Positions 9,331 to 19,418 of a stretch of 64,000 nt of DNA are shown piece after piece. The stretch comes from an uncultured Pseudomonadota bacterium. Its GTDB lineage: Bacteria > Pseudomonadota > Gammaproteobacteria > Methylococcales > Methylomonadaceae. A program made the position numbers and the translations under genes. The stretch's first letter is position 1, and each line of letters opens with the position of its first letter. The stretch covers positions 1 to 64,000 of the forward strand of contig CAIXED010000052.1 of the NCBI GenBank assembly GCA_903918375.1, given 5' to 3'. The notes beneath the pieces were generated by a model, which did no database searches, was not told the origin of the DNA, and was given only the letters and a program-made list of their open reading frames with translations.

Positions 9331-10548
9331 TTATTTGACTCTCAAAGCGGCAAGGGTGCCGTCTTTTGCGTAAACGTAAACAGTGCCGTCAACAACGACG
9401 GGGGTATTTTCTATGGGGGCTTTGGTGATTCGAGTGCGGCCCATTAAGCGGCCATCGGTAATCGATAGCCAATGCACATAACCTTCAAAATCACCGACTA
9501 CGACATAATTATCGTAGGCAATCGCAGCAGTTAAACGGCGGTTGTGTAAATCTTTTTGTTTCCAAAGTGCCGCGCCGTTGCGTTGATCTAATTGCGAAAT
9601 ATCACCGCGAGTGTCGCTGATGTAGATATAACGCATATCGGTGCTAAGGCCGGTATAAGACGAAACTGCTTCATTACGCCAAATCACATCGCCATCGGTT
9701 TCTGATACTGATGAGGTGCCACCTTGGTAGCTGGCAATGAAAATTGCGCCACGGCGTTCAACTGGATCGGCGTCCAAATCCACCAAGCGTTCTACTTCAG
9801 AACGACCAGCTGGCATGGCGATGGTGGCTTCCCATAAGGCTTTACCATCGCTGACTTGAAAGGCGCCCAGTTTGCCATTGGCAGCGCCGGCAATCAGAGT
9901 GTCGTCAATTACTAAAGGGTTGCCTGTGCCGCGAATGCTCAAAGCAGGCACGCTTTGTTCGACAGTCCAGACCACGCTGCCGCTGTGTTCATTCAAGGCG
10001 ATGATTTTGCCATCGGTGGTGCGGATGAACACCAAACCTCTAGCCACGACAGGTACCGCTAACACTTCACTCGGCACCCGAGTGTTCCATTTTTGTTCGC
10101 CAGTGACTTTGTCAAAAGCGATGACTTCGGCATGGCTGGTGCCCATGAAAATGCTGTGAACGCCAACTCCAGGGCCTGCTGAGAAGTTGTAGTTGGTTTT
10201 GTTTTCCCAAGCGCTTTCGCCGTTGACCGAATTACGCGCTTGTAGCAAACCTTTACGGTCGCCGACAAACAGAATATCGCTACGAACTGCGGGAATCAGC
10301 TTGAGAAATTGACCGTCTGCGCCATCGCCGATGCTGTGTTGCCAAAGCTGTTCTGTTTGAATTTCGCCCTGAAAATCTTCAGCCAATGTCGCGGGTGGAT
10401 CAGCATTATCGTCATCCCCCAATACATATTCGGTAAGACCCGAAATTAAGTCGCGTCCGGCATCAAGCCCCGCGCAACCGGTTAAAAGGGTAAGGCTAGC
10501 CAACAAGGTTGCGGCTAGTAAATAACGACGGTTCCGAGTCATTAACAT
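9331..10548 (-). CDS. bamB: Outer-membrane assembly lipoprotein BamB
   Basis: A 405-residue lipoprotein of the BAM complex that inserts beta-barrel proteins into the outer membrane. The signal peptide ends in a clear lipobox LLTGC. The body consists of PQQ-like beta-propeller repeats (for example VYVYAKDGTLAALRV at the end and repeated DG/WKQ strands). A second Met at residue 3 is an alternative start. It lies between yfgM and der on the same strand, as in many gammaproteobacteria. Confidence 0.95.
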   Translation of the reverse strand: MLMTRNRRYLLAATLLASLTLLTGCAGLDAGRDLISGLTEYVLGDDDNADPPATLAEDFQGEIQTEQLWQHSIGDGADGQFLKLIPAVRSDILFVGDRKGLLQARNSVNGESAWENKTNYNFSAGPGVGVHSIFMGTSHAEVIAFDKVTGEQKWNTRVPSEVLAVPVVARGLVFIRTTDGKIIALNEHSGSVVWTVEQSVPALSIRGTGNPLVIDDTLIAGAANGKLGAFQVSDGKALWEATIAMPAGRSEVERLVDLDADPVERRGAIFIASYQGGTSSVSETDGDVIWRNEAVSSYTGLSTDMRYIYISDTRGDISQLDQRNGAALWKQKDLHNRRLTAAIAYDNYVVVGDFEGYVHWLSITDGRLMGRTRITKAPIENTPVVVDGTVYVYAKDGTLAALRVK

Positions 10549-10571
10549 GATGATTTAAGTGGGATCAGGTT

Positions 10572-11225
10572 TTACTTAGCGGTGCCGGTTGCTAAAGCCG
10601 GTACTGCGATGTCGTCGAGTTTAAATTGCACCAGCGGTGTCGCGAAACCGCTTCGAATCGCGCTTTGATAAGCATTGCGTGCTTCGTCATAACGCTCCAT
10701 AGCCACATACAAATCACCTTGCAATTCGTCATAGCTGGCAGAAAAACCTTCGCTAGACGCAGGGTCAACTTCGGCAATCAGTTGTAAACCTTGTTCGTAT
10801 TGCTTGGTTTCCAACAATAATTGAATTAAACGCAAGCGGCTTAAATGTTGCAGTTCGTCGCTTTCGTTAGTTTTAATTTCTTTCTGCAAAATCGCTTTAG
10901 CCGCTTCAACATCGCCTTTTTGCACTTTAAGTTTGGCTAATTGCAAAGCCGCGTAGTTGCTATAAATGGATGAGCCGTATTCACTGGCTAATTGACCTGA
11001 CAATTTCTCAATGTTGTCGCTGTTGTTAGCCGCAGAAGCATCTAATACTTGTTGATAAAGTTCTGAAGCTTGGCCGCGTTTTTCTAATTGCTGAGCTTGC
11101 CAAAAATTAAAACCAGTCACGATGACAACAGCAGCAGCAACGCCAGCAATCAGCGAAGTATTATTGCTTTCCCACCATTTTTTTAACTGTTCCAGTTGTT
11201 CTTCTTCGGTATCGTAAATTGCCAC
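10572..11225 (-). CDS. yfgM: YfgM-like membrane TPR protein
   Basis: A 217-residue protein with a cytoplasmic N-terminus containing the typical EEEQLEQLKKWWESN segment. A single membrane helix follows at about residues 24-43, then a periplasmic TPR-like helical domain. In E. coli the homologue is an ancillary SecYEG-associated protein working with periplasmic chaperones. Position between hisS and bamB supports the assignment. Its precise role here is inferred from the family. Confidence 0.9.
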   Translation of the reverse strand: MAIYDTEEEQLEQLKKWWESNNTSLIAGVAAAVVIVTGFNFWQAQQLEKRGQASELYQQVLDASAANNSDNIEKLSGQLASEYGSSIYSNYAALQLAKLKVQKGDVEAAKAILQKEIKTNESDELQHLSRLRLIQLLLETKQYEQGLQLIAEVDPASSEGFSASYDELQGDLYVAMERYDEARNAYQSAIRSGFATPLVQFKLDDIAVPALATGTAK

Positions 11226-11249
11226 GTCGATTCTCTTTGCTTACTTAAA

Positions 11250-12548
11250 TTAAAGGGATAAGTGTGATTTTAATCGGTCGATCAAGTCATCATGATTTAG
11301 GGTGATTTGTTCTTGCTCAACCCGTAAAGATTTTAACGCTACATCGCCACGTTGCGCTTCATCGTCGCCGATGATGATGGCATAAGCGGCACCGGATTTA
11401 TCGGCTTTTTTAAACTGGCTTTTAAAGCTGCCGCCACCAAAGTTGACTTGTAGTTTTAAGCCGTCCAGTTGGTCACGTAAACGCTCGGCTAATATCATGC
11501 CCGCTTGTTCGGCGGCTTCGCCGACCCGAATCATATAAACATCAACGGTTGGCGCGATGTCGACATTTTCAAGCAGCTCAACTAAAGCCAAAATTCGCTC
11601 CATGCCCATCGCAAAACCAATTGCATGATTGGGTTTGCCGCCCAGTTGTTCGATTAAGCCATCGTAACGACCGCCAGCACAGATGGTGCCTTGTGAGCCG
11701 AGTTCGTCTGTGACCCATTCAAAAACGGTTTTGCTGTAATAATCAAGGCCGCGAACCAAGCGCTCATTAACTCGATACTGAATTTTTAATTCGTCCAGTA
11801 TTTGTTTAAATTCATCGAAGTGTTTACGACTTTCTTCACCAAGGTAGTCTGATAATTTTGGTGCAGTATTTATTGCGTCTTGAGTTGCAGGGGTATCACT
11901 TTTGCTATCCAAAGCTCTAAGAGGATTTCTTTGATACCGTTCTACAAAGTCACTATCAAACTTAGCAAACATTCCTCTGTTATTAAAGTGATCCCTTACA
12001 GCGATTTGATACTTTAAGCGTTCTTCGCTAGTGCCCAACGAGTTAATTTGTAATTCTACTTTGTCTAAAATCCCAAGTTTTTTCCAAAGGCGATGGGTGA
12101 TTAAAATCATTTCAGCATCTATATCTGGCCCAGATATGCCATAAGCTTCGACACCAAATTGATAAAACTGGCGGTAGCGGCCTTTTTGTGGGCGTTCGTG
12201 ACGGAACATCGGGCCGTAATACCATAAGCGGTGGCTTTGGTTGTGTAGTAAGCCGTGTTCCAAACAAGCACGCAAACAGCCAGCGGTACCTTCGGGACGC
12301 AAGGTCAGTGAATCGTTGTTGCGGTCGTCGAAGGTGTACATTTCTTTTTCAACGATGTCAGTGACTTCGCCAATAGAGCGTTTAAACAGCTCGGTTTTTT
12401 CGACGATAGGCAGGCGAATTTCTTGGTAGCCATAAGAGCCTACAACTTCTTTAATATTTTTTTCTAGCCAGTGCCAGTAAGATGATTGTTCGGGCAGTAT
12501 GTCGTGCATACCGCGAATAGATTGAATAGCCTGTTGTTGTTTTGCCAT
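11250..12548 (-). CDS. hisS: Histidyl-tRNA synthetase
   Basis: A 432-residue class II synthetase that charges tRNA-His. Motif 2 ([11 protein letters not shown]), the histidine-binding [21 protein letters not shown] and the motif 3 arginine segment [11 protein letters not shown] are all present. A C-terminal anticodon-binding domain follows. Roughly 11830-12130, encoding the insertion region with NPLRALDSK, uses visibly different codons from the rest (AGA, CTT, TCT). This may mark a recombined patch, but the protein remains intact. Confidence 0.97.
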   Translation of the reverse strand: MAKQQQAIQSIRGMHDILPEQSSYWHWLEKNIKEVVGSYGYQEIRLPIVEKTELFKRSIGEVTDIVEKEMYTFDDRNNDSLTLRPEGTAGCLRACLEHGLLHNQSHRLWYYGPMFRHERPQKGRYRQFYQFGVEAYGISGPDIDAEMILITHRLWKKLGILDKVELQINSLGTSEERLKYQIAVRDHFNNRGMFAKFDSDFVERYQRNPLRALDSKSDTPATQDAINTAPKLSDYLGEESRKHFDEFKQILDELKIQYRVNERLVRGLDYYSKTVFEWVTDELGSQGTICAGGRYDGLIEQLGGKPNHAIGFAMGMERILALVELLENVDIAPTVDVYMIRVGEAAEQAGMILAERLRDQLDGLKLQVNFGGGSFKSQFKKADKSGAAYAIIIGDDEAQRGDVALKSLRVEQEQITLNHDDLIDRLKSHLSL

Positions 12549-12566
12549 GTTTTTGTTGATGCCGGA

Positions 12567-13319
12567 TTAGTTGCTGATCGCGGATTTGATTTGTTGTGCC
12601 TGTTGAGATGACGGAAAACTCGTCAGCAATTGCTGGCTGTAGTCTGCTGCCAAATGATTATTGCCTAAAGCGCGTTCGGTTTGTGTAGCCAGCCATAGCG
12701 ATTCGGCTGTGTGTTTGGCGACACTTAAATAACGCTCCATAAAACCACGCGCCGATAAATATTGGCGATGCTGGTAACTGATTTTTTGCATTGCCAATAA
12801 AGCCGGCGGGTAGTCGGCTTGGCTTTGCAAGGCTTGGCGGAAATGTTGTTCAGCCGAGTTTAAATCGTTTTGTTGTTGGTAGCAGATACCTAAGTTAGTT
12901 GCTGCGACCCACGGTTGTTTGTTCAATGCCGATGCTTGGGTTTTTTGTAACAAGCTGATGCCTTCTGCATAATGGCCGCGCTGACAAAGAAAATGACCGT
13001 AATTGCTTTGGATACTGGCATTATCGGGCGCTAATTTTGCCGCCTTTTGATAATAATCACCGGCTTGGTTCAAGTCGTTAATCCGTTCGTAAAACACCCC
13101 TAAGCTATTTTCAATCTCAGGATTATTGGCGTCCAAACTTAAGGCTGTATCTAGCTTGGTTTTGGCAACGTCTAACATGCCTAATTCCAAATAACGGCTA
13201 CCCATTTCCAAATTAAGCTGGGCTTTTTCGCTGTTGCTGATGCTCCCAGAATCAGGGAGCAGGGCACAGCTACTGCTTAAAACGCTGGCTAAAATCAATC
13301 CACAGCGGTTAAGCCGCAT
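12567..13319 (-). CDS. pilF: Type IV pilus biogenesis lipoprotein PilF/PilW
   Basis: A 250-residue TPR protein with a signal peptide ending SVLSSSC, a plausible lipobox. Six or so tetratricopeptide units follow, including [20 protein letters not shown] and [20 protein letters not shown]. PilF/PilW helps assemble the PilQ secretin in the outer membrane. It begins inside the last 11 nt of rlmN with AGGAA upstream. Its place between rlmN and hisS is typical, but rodZ and ispG, which often lie here, are absent. Confidence 0.88.
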   Translation of the reverse strand: MRLNRCGLILASVLSSSCALLPDSGSISNSEKAQLNLEMGSRYLELGMLDVAKTKLDTALSLDANNPEIENSLGVFYERINDLNQAGDYYQKAAKLAPDNASIQSNYGHFLCQRGHYAEGISLLQKTQASALNKQPWVAATNLGICYQQQNDLNSAEQHFRQALQSQADYPPALLAMQKISYQHRQYLSARGFMERYLSVAKHTAESLWLATQTERALGNNHLAADYSQQLLTSFPSSQQAQQIKSAISN

Positions 13320-14424
13320 GGTTATTTCCTGCCGCCGCTTGCAGTTTTAAATGGCGACGACTTTTATCTTTCACTTGTCCGACTAACTGCCCACAGGCGG
13401 CATCAATATCTTCACCGCGTGTTTTGCGGATGGTGGTGATAATGCCTGCATTATGCAAAGTATCGCGGAACGCCAACATAGTGGCTTTTTTCGAGCAGCG
13501 ATAATTGGATTGTGGGAACGGGTTAAACGGAATCAAGTTGACTTTTGATGGTACGTCTTTCAACAGCTTGACCAATTTTCTCGCATCGTCTTGGCTGTCG
13601 TTAATGCCATCTAGCATTACATATTCAAACGTAATGTGTTTGCGCGGACCGGTTTTGGCGTATTCGCGGCAAGCATCCATCAATTGATCTAACGGGTATT
13701 TGATATTAATCGGCACCAGTTGATCGCGTAATTCGTTGTAAGGCGCGTGTAAAGACACCGCCATGCTGACATCGCAAACATCACCCAAACGATTCATCGC
13801 TGGTACAACGCCAGAGGTACTAACGGTGACGCGGCGTTTGGATAAGCCAAAAGCGAAATCATCCATCATCAAATTCATCGCAGCAACGACGTTATCAAAG
13901 TTCAGCAACGGCTCGCCCATGCCCATCATCACGACATTGGTGATGCGGCGATCTGGACCTAACAGCTTTTGAGCCAGATACAACTGACCAATAATTTCGC
14001 CAGTCGAGAGATTGCGGTTAAAACCTTGTTGTGCGGTTGAACAAAAGCTACAAGCCAAGGCACAGCCCACTTGCGAAGAAATGCACAAAGTCGCGCGTTT
14101 TTCTTCGGGGATGTACACGGTTTCGATGCGATTGCCGCAATGGGTTTGCATCGCCCATTTGCAAGTGCCGTCAGTGGCTAATTGCTCAGCGACGATTTCG
14201 GGAGTGCTAATCGTGCAGTTTTCTTTAAGATACTGGCGCAAAGATTTGCTCAGGTTGGTCATCTCGTCAAAATCAGTGACGCCTTCCTGATAAATCCATT
14301 TCAGCAACTGGGTTGCACGAAATGGTTTTTCGCCAAGACCGACAAAAAAGGGCTGTAGCCCTTTTCTGTCGAAATCAAGCAGATTAATCAATGCTGGCTT
14401 AGCGGATACGGTCGCAGAGTTCAT
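13309..14424 (-). CDS. rlmN: 23S rRNA/tRNA adenine-C2 methyltransferase RlmN
   Basis: A 371-residue radical SAM enzyme that methylates A2503 of 23S rRNA and A37 of some tRNAs. The cluster motif CALACSFC, the motif MGMGEPLLN and the C-terminal catalytic cysteine in DIDAACGQL are present. The start at 14424 gives the usual short N-terminus before [15 protein letters not shown] and overlaps ndk by 26 nt. A longer frame to 14490 would lie entirely inside ndk and adds no family sequence. Confidence 0.95.
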   Translation of the reverse strand: MNSATVSAKPALINLLDFDRKGLQPFFVGLGEKPFRATQLLKWIYQEGVTDFDEMTNLSKSLRQYLKENCTISTPEIVAEQLATDGTCKWAMQTHCGNRIETVYIPEEKRATLCISSQVGCALACSFCSTAQQGFNRNLSTGEIIGQLYLAQKLLGPDRRITNVVMMGMGEPLLNFDNVVAAMNLMMDDFAFGLSKRRVTVSTSGVVPAMNRLGDVCDVSMAVSLHAPYNELRDQLVPINIKYPLDQLMDACREYAKTGPRKHITFEYVMLDGINDSQDDARKLVKLLKDVPSKVNLIPFNPFPQSNYRCSKKATMLAFRDTLHNAGIITTIRKTRGEDIDAACGQLVGQVKDKSRRHLKLQAAAGNNHAA

Positions 14425-14830
14425 CAGCAGAGAAGAAGTAAGCGATTTCTTGAGCAGCTGTTTCTTGAGCGTCAGAGCCGTGTACAGCATTTTCGTCGAT
14501 GCTTACAGCGAAATCAGCGCGGATAGTGCCAGGAGCAGCTTCAGCAGGGTTGGTTGCACCCATCAAATCACGATTTTTCAATACTGCATTTTCGCCTTCC
14601 AAAACTTGGGCAACGATAGGGCCAGAAATCATGAATTTAACTAAGTCGTTGAAGAAAGGACGCTCTTTGTGAACAGCGTAAAAGCCTTCAGCTTGTGCTT
14701 GGCTCAATTGCATCATTTTTGATGCAACAACGCGCAAGCCATTTTGTTCGAAGCGGCTAACAATTTCACCAATCACGTTTTTAGCGACTGCGTCAGGCTT
14801 GATGATTGAGAAAGTACGTTCGATTGCCAT
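14399..14830 (-). CDS. ndk: Nucleoside diphosphate kinase
   Basis: A 143-residue enzyme that balances nucleoside triphosphate pools through a phosphohistidine. The family start [15 protein letters not shown] and the catalytic histidine in [16 protein letters not shown] are visible. The start at 14830 is chosen because GGAG lies 9 nt upstream and five extra residues encoded upstream are not conserved. It lies directly upstream of rlmN, the conserved gammaproteobacterial order. Confidence 0.97.
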   Translation of the reverse strand: MAIERTFSIIKPDAVAKNVIGEIVSRFEQNGLRVVASKMMQLSQAQAEGFYAVHKERPFFNDLVKFMISGPIVAQVLEGENAVLKNRDLMGATNPAEAAPGTIRADFAVSIDENAVHGSDAQETAAQEIAYFFSADELCDRIR

Positions 14831-14883
14831 TGTGTAAAACTCCAATAGGGTTAATAAAAAAGGGTTGTGAAATTATAAGGTAT

Positions 14884-16731
14884 TTAGATTGACAGCTTTT
14901 CGACTTGACGGTTGCCACCATAAACCCAGTTCGCCAACATCCGAGTGCTGGTCACTGAGGTAAACAATGAAGTCAAAATACCGACCGATAATACCAGCGC
15001 AAAACCTTTAACTGGGCCGGTACCGAAAGCAAATAACAACACCGCGACGATAAAGTGGGTGACGTTAGAATCAAGAATGGTGGCGAAAGCTTTTTCGTAA
15101 CCGACATAGATACTGGCTTGTGGACTGCTGCCGTTACGCAATTCTTCACGGATCCGTTCGTTAATCAAAACGTTAGCATCCACCGCCATACCGACGGTTA
15201 AGACGATACCTGCCATACCTGGTAAGGTTAGGGTTGCTTGTAACACTGACATGATCGCAATCAGCAGTAATACGTTGTAAATCAAAGCAAAGTTAGCGAT
15301 TAAGCCAAAGCCTTTGTAGTAAACAATCATGAAAAATACCACCAACAAGAAGCCGGCCATAATCGACATCATGCCTTGGTCGATGTTTTCTTGACCCAAG
15401 CTTGGACCAACGGTGCGTTCTTCAACGATTTCAACCGGAGCAGCCAAGGCGCCGGCTCTTAGCAATAACGCCAAGGTGCGAGCTTCTTGTGGGCTGTCTA
15501 AGCCAGTGGTTTGGAAACGTTTGCTAAAGCTGTCACGGATAGTGGCAACGCTGATGACTTTTTCAATTTTTTCTTTGTGTTGAACTTTTTGGCCATCGAT
15601 AACGCGAGTTTCTGATTTGTATTCGATAAACACCACCGCCATTGTCTTGTTGATGTTTTCTTGGGTCATTTTGCCCATTTTCTTAGCACCAGCACCATCT
15701 AAAGTGATGAATACTGCCGCTGCGCCGTCTTGGTCAAGACCAGAAGAAGCGTCGGTAATTTGGTCACCAGTAACAATCACTGCACGTTTTAACAATACAG
15801 GTGCACCGTTTTTGTCGTAATACAAACGGCTGCCAACAGGAACATGACCTGCAATGGCTGATTGCACATCGTGTTCAACATCAACTAAGCGGTATTCCAA
15901 AGTTGCGGTAGTGCCCAATAATTCTTTAGCGCGAGTAGTGTCTTGAACGCCAGGTAATTGAACGATGATGCGGCTATCGCCTTGTTGTTGAATAATCGGT
16001 TCAGCAACACCTAATTCGTTAACACGGTTACGCAAGGTGGTGATGTTTTGACCTAATGAGGATTTTTTGATTTCTCTGATTTCACGCTCAGGCATGGTCA
16101 AAGTAAATTCATTAGTCGCTGTTTCGTCTAAATCCAGATTACGAAAATCTTTGTTTAATACAGCAGCAGCGGCAACACGGGCTTCTTCGTTAGGTAAAAC
16201 GATTTTAATCCCGCCTGATTCTTTCGCTACCGATTGGTAACGGACTTTGCCATCTCTAAAAGCGCCACGAATGTCGTTGATATAGCGCTCTTCCGCTTGT
16301 TTGATCGCGGTGTCCATATCCACTTCTAAAGTGAAATGCACACCACCACGCAAATCCAGACCCAAATACATCGGTTTTGCGCCTAGTTTATGCAACCATT
16401 CTGGGGTTGCTGGTGCCAAGTTGAGGGCAACGGTGGCTTGGCCGTACATTTTTTCTCTTAACAAATCGGCGGCTTTTAATTGCTCGTCGGTATTGTTAAA
16501 ACGCGCCAGAATTTTGCCTTCGTTAAACTCAAACGATTTTAGGGTGTAGCCGGCTTCTTTAATCGCCGCTGTCACTGTATCGGCTTGGCTTTGTTGCAAC
16601 GGGGTATTGTTGCTCGAAGCCAATTGCACCGCTGGGTCATTACCATAAAGATTTGGTAATGCGTAAAGAGCGCCGATAACCAGAACGGTCAGGACCAGAA
16701 TGTTTTTCCAAAGTGGGAAATGGTTTTGCAT
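14884..16731 (-). CDS. secD: Protein translocase subunit SecD
   Basis: A 615-residue inner-membrane protein that uses the proton gradient to pull exported proteins through SecYEG. An N-terminal membrane helix precedes a large periplasmic region with LDLRGGVHFTLEVDMD and ELGVAEPIIQQQG. Five C-terminal membrane segments include the conserved GMAVDANVLINERIREE. YajC lies upstream as usual. secF, normally next, does not follow; ndk begins 53 nt beyond the secD stop. Confidence 0.96.
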   Translation of the reverse strand: MQNHFPLWKNILVLTVLVIGALYALPNLYGNDPAVQLASSNNTPLQQSQADTVTAAIKEAGYTLKSFEFNEGKILARFNNTDEQLKAADLLREKMYGQATVALNLAPATPEWLHKLGAKPMYLGLDLRGGVHFTLEVDMDTAIKQAEERYINDIRGAFRDGKVRYQSVAKESGGIKIVLPNEEARVAAAAVLNKDFRNLDLDETATNEFTLTMPEREIREIKKSSLGQNITTLRNRVNELGVAEPIIQQQGDSRIIVQLPGVQDTTRAKELLGTTATLEYRLVDVEHDVQSAIAGHVPVGSRLYYDKNGAPVLLKRAVIVTGDQITDASSGLDQDGAAAVFITLDGAGAKKMGKMTQENINKTMAVVFIEYKSETRVIDGQKVQHKEKIEKVISVATIRDSFSKRFQTTGLDSPQEARTLALLLRAGALAAPVEIVEERTVGPSLGQENIDQGMMSIMAGFLLVVFFMIVYYKGFGLIANFALIYNVLLLIAIMSVLQATLTLPGMAGIVLTVGMAVDANVLINERIREELRNGSSPQASIYVGYEKAFATILDSNVTHFIVAVLLFAFGTGPVKGFALVLSVGILTSLFTSVTSTRMLANWVYGGNRQVEKLSI

Positions 16732-16808
16732 GGTTATTCCGTTAAAAGCAGTGACAGCCGTGCTGTTGCTAAAAAATCAAGGAAGAGTTGAAACGACAGA
16801 ATCAAAAA

Positions 16809-17150
16809 TTAGTTCTTTTTGTTCAAAGTTTTGTAAGTACCTTTAGGCATCATGTTGGCAATCGCATGACGTTGTACTTGGATAAAGCTGTTGTCAGACA
16901 CTTCTAATTTGACAAAATTATCATCTAATTCAACCACTTTGCCCAAAATGCCGCCTGTAGTAACCACTTCAGCATTTTTGCCTAACGCGGCCAGCATTTG
17001 TTTTTGTTCTTTGTTACGTTTTGATTGTGGACGAATGAACAGAAAATAGAAAAACACCAAAATCCCTAATGGGAACAACATGCCTTCAAAGCCAGGTTGT
17101 GATGAAGCAGGCGCTGCTTGAGCCAATGCGTCAGAGATAAAAAAACTCAT
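16809..17150 (-). CDS. yajC: Sec translocase accessory protein YajC
   Basis: A 113-residue small membrane protein with one N-terminal membrane helix (about residues 25-42) followed by the family signature FIRPQSKRNKEQKQML and a small basic domain with GKVVELDDNFVKLE. YajC forms part of the SecDF-YajC holotranslocon. It lies 77 nt upstream of secD on the same strand. Confidence 0.95.
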   Translation of the reverse strand: MSFFISDALAQAAPASSQPGFEGMLFPLGILVFFYFLFIRPQSKRNKEQKQMLAALGKNAEVVTTGGILGKVVELDDNFVKLEVSDNSFIQVQRHAIANMMPKGTYKTLNKKN

Positions 17151-17266
17151 GGAAATCCTCTAATAGTTATTGTCTTATTGAAATTAGGTTTCAGCCTGCC
17201 AGCCGAACAGTCGCGCATTATGCCACACAAGAGGCGATTCTCGCATTTCGCTGTGGTTTTAAGCGC

Positions 17267-18124
17267 TTACAGGGTTTGACCGATTTGCTCGCCGAGTCTG
17301 ACCGCTTGCCCTGCGACTAAATGCTGCGCCCATTCTGTTTGGTCTTTGCCGAACAAAACGATGATGGTCGAACCCATGTTAAAACGGCCCATTTCCTCAC
17401 CTTTTGCCAATACTGGCGCATCATCTTGATATTGCCAAGCTCTTGGTTCGCTAATGCTAGGTGGCGTTACTACACCGTGCCAAACGGTTTCAACACTCGA
17501 AACAAAAATCGCCCCAACCAAAATTAAAGCCATTGGACCCGCTTCGGTGTCAAAAATACACGCCACCCGTTCGTTACGGGCAAATAAGTTCGGCACCGCG
17601 CTGACAGTCGTATTGTTAACGCTGAACAAACGGCCTGGAATATGCACCATCTCTTTTAAAGTGCCGGTTAAAGGCATGTGTAAGCGGTGATAATCTTTCG
17701 GTGACAAATAAATTGTCGCAAACGAACCGTCTTCAAAGGCTTTAGCGCGTTCAACATCGCCGCCTAATAATTCTAAAGCCGTGTAGCTATGGCCTTTGGC
17801 TTGAAAAATCTGGCCTTGCTCAATCGGTCCAGCTTGGCTGACTGCGCCATCGGCAGGGCAGGCAATCGCATTGGCGGCATCGGCAATTGGACGCGCATGG
17901 TCTTTTAGTTCACGGGTGAAAAAGTGGTTAAAGCTGGGGTAATGGTCAAGGTTTTCAAATTTCGCCTCAGTCATATTGACGCCGTACAAGCGAATAATCA
18001 GCTTGATAAAACTGTTTTTCCACGCAGTGTTTTCGCAATGGGTGAGTTTAGACATCAGCGTAGACAAAGCGTGATGCGGCAAAATGTATTGAGGCCAAAC
18101 GGTAAGAATTTTCTTTAAGCTCAT
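17267..18124 (-). CDS. psd: Phosphatidylserine decarboxylase proenzyme
   Basis: A 285-residue membrane-associated enzyme that makes phosphatidylethanolamine. It self-cleaves before a serine that becomes the pyruvoyl cofactor. Here the site reads MGST with Ser252, where many homologues have LGST. The conserved YHRLHMPLTG and FARNERV segments are present and length is normal. It stands alone between yajC and queF on the minus strand. Confidence 0.95.
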   Translation of the reverse strand: MSLKKILTVWPQYILPHHALSTLMSKLTHCENTAWKNSFIKLIIRLYGVNMTEAKFENLDHYPSFNHFFTRELKDHARPIADAANAIACPADGAVSQAGPIEQGQIFQAKGHSYTALELLGGDVERAKAFEDGSFATIYLSPKDYHRLHMPLTGTLKEMVHIPGRLFSVNNTTVSAVPNLFARNERVACIFDTEAGPMALILVGAIFVSSVETVWHGVVTPPSISEPRAWQYQDDAPVLAKGEEMGRFNMGSTIIVLFGKDQTEWAQHLVAGQAVRLGEQIGQTL

Positions 18125-18211
18125 GGGGATTTAACGGTAGGGCGTAAAAAATTAGGCCAGATGCAACGATTTAAACGCTACCTCTGGCCTATAAGTATTG
18201 ATGCGGGTTGA

Positions 18212-18601
18212 TTACGGTAAGTTAATCAATTCTGGCACTTTCCATTCTGGATTGCGGTGTTCAGCAATCACTTTGGTGTAGATGCCACCACGAACGTTGA
18301 AATCAGCGGTTAAGCGCATAAAATTAGGCGCAGTCGCGGCAACAATATGATCCAAAATTTCGTGAGTGATTGCTTCATGGAATGCACCACGTTCACGGAA
18401 AACCCACATATACAATTTCAATGATTTCAACTCAACGCACAATTTGTTTGGCACATATTCCAAAGTCAATTTGGCGAAATCCGGTTGGCCGGTTAGCGGG
18501 CACAAGCAAGTAAATTCAGGAATATCAATGCGAATCGTAAAATCGCGACCTGGTCTTGGATTTTCAAAAGTCGCTAAATCTGAGCTAGGTTGGGTGGTCA
18601 T
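18212..18601 (-). CDS. queF: preQ0 reductase QueF
   Basis: A 129-residue, short (unimodular) NADPH-dependent 7-cyano-7-deazaguanine reductase that makes preQ1 for the tRNA base queuosine. The catalytic Cys34 sits in CPLTGQPD, Asp41 follows, and the QueF motif [10 protein letters not shown] begins at Glu57. No other queuosine gene is adjacent. Confidence 0.96.
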   Translation of the reverse strand: MTTQPSSDLATFENPRPGRDFTIRIDIPEFTCLCPLTGQPDFAKLTLEYVPNKLCVELKSLKLYMWVFRERGAFHEAITHEILDHIVAATAPNFMRLTADFNVRGGIYTKVIAEHRNPEWKVPELINLP

Positions 18602-18719
18602 GTTCGGTATAAATTTAGTTTAAAGTGGGTGGAGAGCGGATAATACGTCCGCCAGCTGGGGGTGGATTTTACCAGTTATGCGTCTAATGGCTAATTTAAG
18701 CCCATTTTTTGATTTCAAT

Positions 18720-19418
18720 ATGAACAAAATCATCGAACTAAAACACGTCTATAAAGACTACCCGCAAGCCGCTGGCCTGCAAACGGTATTGCACGACATT
18801 AACTTAGACATTTTTGCTGGTGAATTTGTCGCGATTGTCGGGCCATCGGGCAATGGCAAATCGACCTTATTAAATTTACTCACTGGCATCGATTATCCCA
18901 GTCGTGGTGAAGTGTTGGTCAATGGCGCGGCTTTGCACCAGCTGAATAGCGAACAACTCAGCGCATGGCGTGGTGTCAATTTGGGCATCGTGTTCCAGTT
19001 TTTCCAATTGCTACCCGCGTTAAGTTTGCTGCAAAACATCGTGTTGCCGATGGATTTTGTTGGCAAATTATCCAAGCGCGAACGTCATGAAAGAGCGCTG
19101 CATTTATTGGAATTGGTAGGCTTGGCCGATGCCGCTGATCGCTTGCCTAGTCAGATTTCTGGCGGTCAGCAACAGCGGGTAGCGATTGCGCGCGCTTTAG
19201 CCAATGATCCACCGTTGATTGTTGCCGACGAACCGACTGGCAATCTCGACACTGCCACCGCGGATGCGGTGTTTGATTTATTCGCCCATTTACGCGATCA
19301 AGGCAAAACCTTGGTGATGGTTACCCATAACGAAAACTTAGCCGACGCCGCCAGCCGCAAATTGGAAATCCGCAATGGACGGATTCATGCCGACACACAA
19401 ACGGTGGCTGGGCTGTGA
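18720..19418 (+). CDS. ABC transporter ATPase, LolD/MacB-like class
   Basis: A 232-residue nucleotide-binding subunit with Walker [10 protein letters not shown] (41-49), signature [15 protein letters not shown], Walker [14 protein letters not shown] and a switch histidine in MVTHNENLA. The start at 18720 fits the family N-terminus; 18678 is an alternative in-frame ATG. The last 4 nt overlap the permease start, so the two form one transporter. The size pattern resembles E. coli YbbA/YbbP, but the substrate is not known. Confidence 0.9.
   Translation: MNKIIELKHVYKDYPQAAGLQTVLHDINLDIFAGEFVAIVGPSGNGKSTLLNLLTGIDYPSRGEVLVNGAALHQLNSEQLSAWRGVNLGIVFQFFQLLPALSLLQNIVLPMDFVGKLSKRERHERALHLLELVGLADAADRLPSQISGGQQQRVAIARALANDPPLIVADEPTGNLDTATADAVFDLFAHLRDQGKTLVMVTHNENLADAASRKLEIRNGRIHADTQTVAGL

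Noticed and set aside
14425-14490. Longer N-terminus for rlmN
   Set aside because: Lies wholly inside ndk and adds residues not found in the family.
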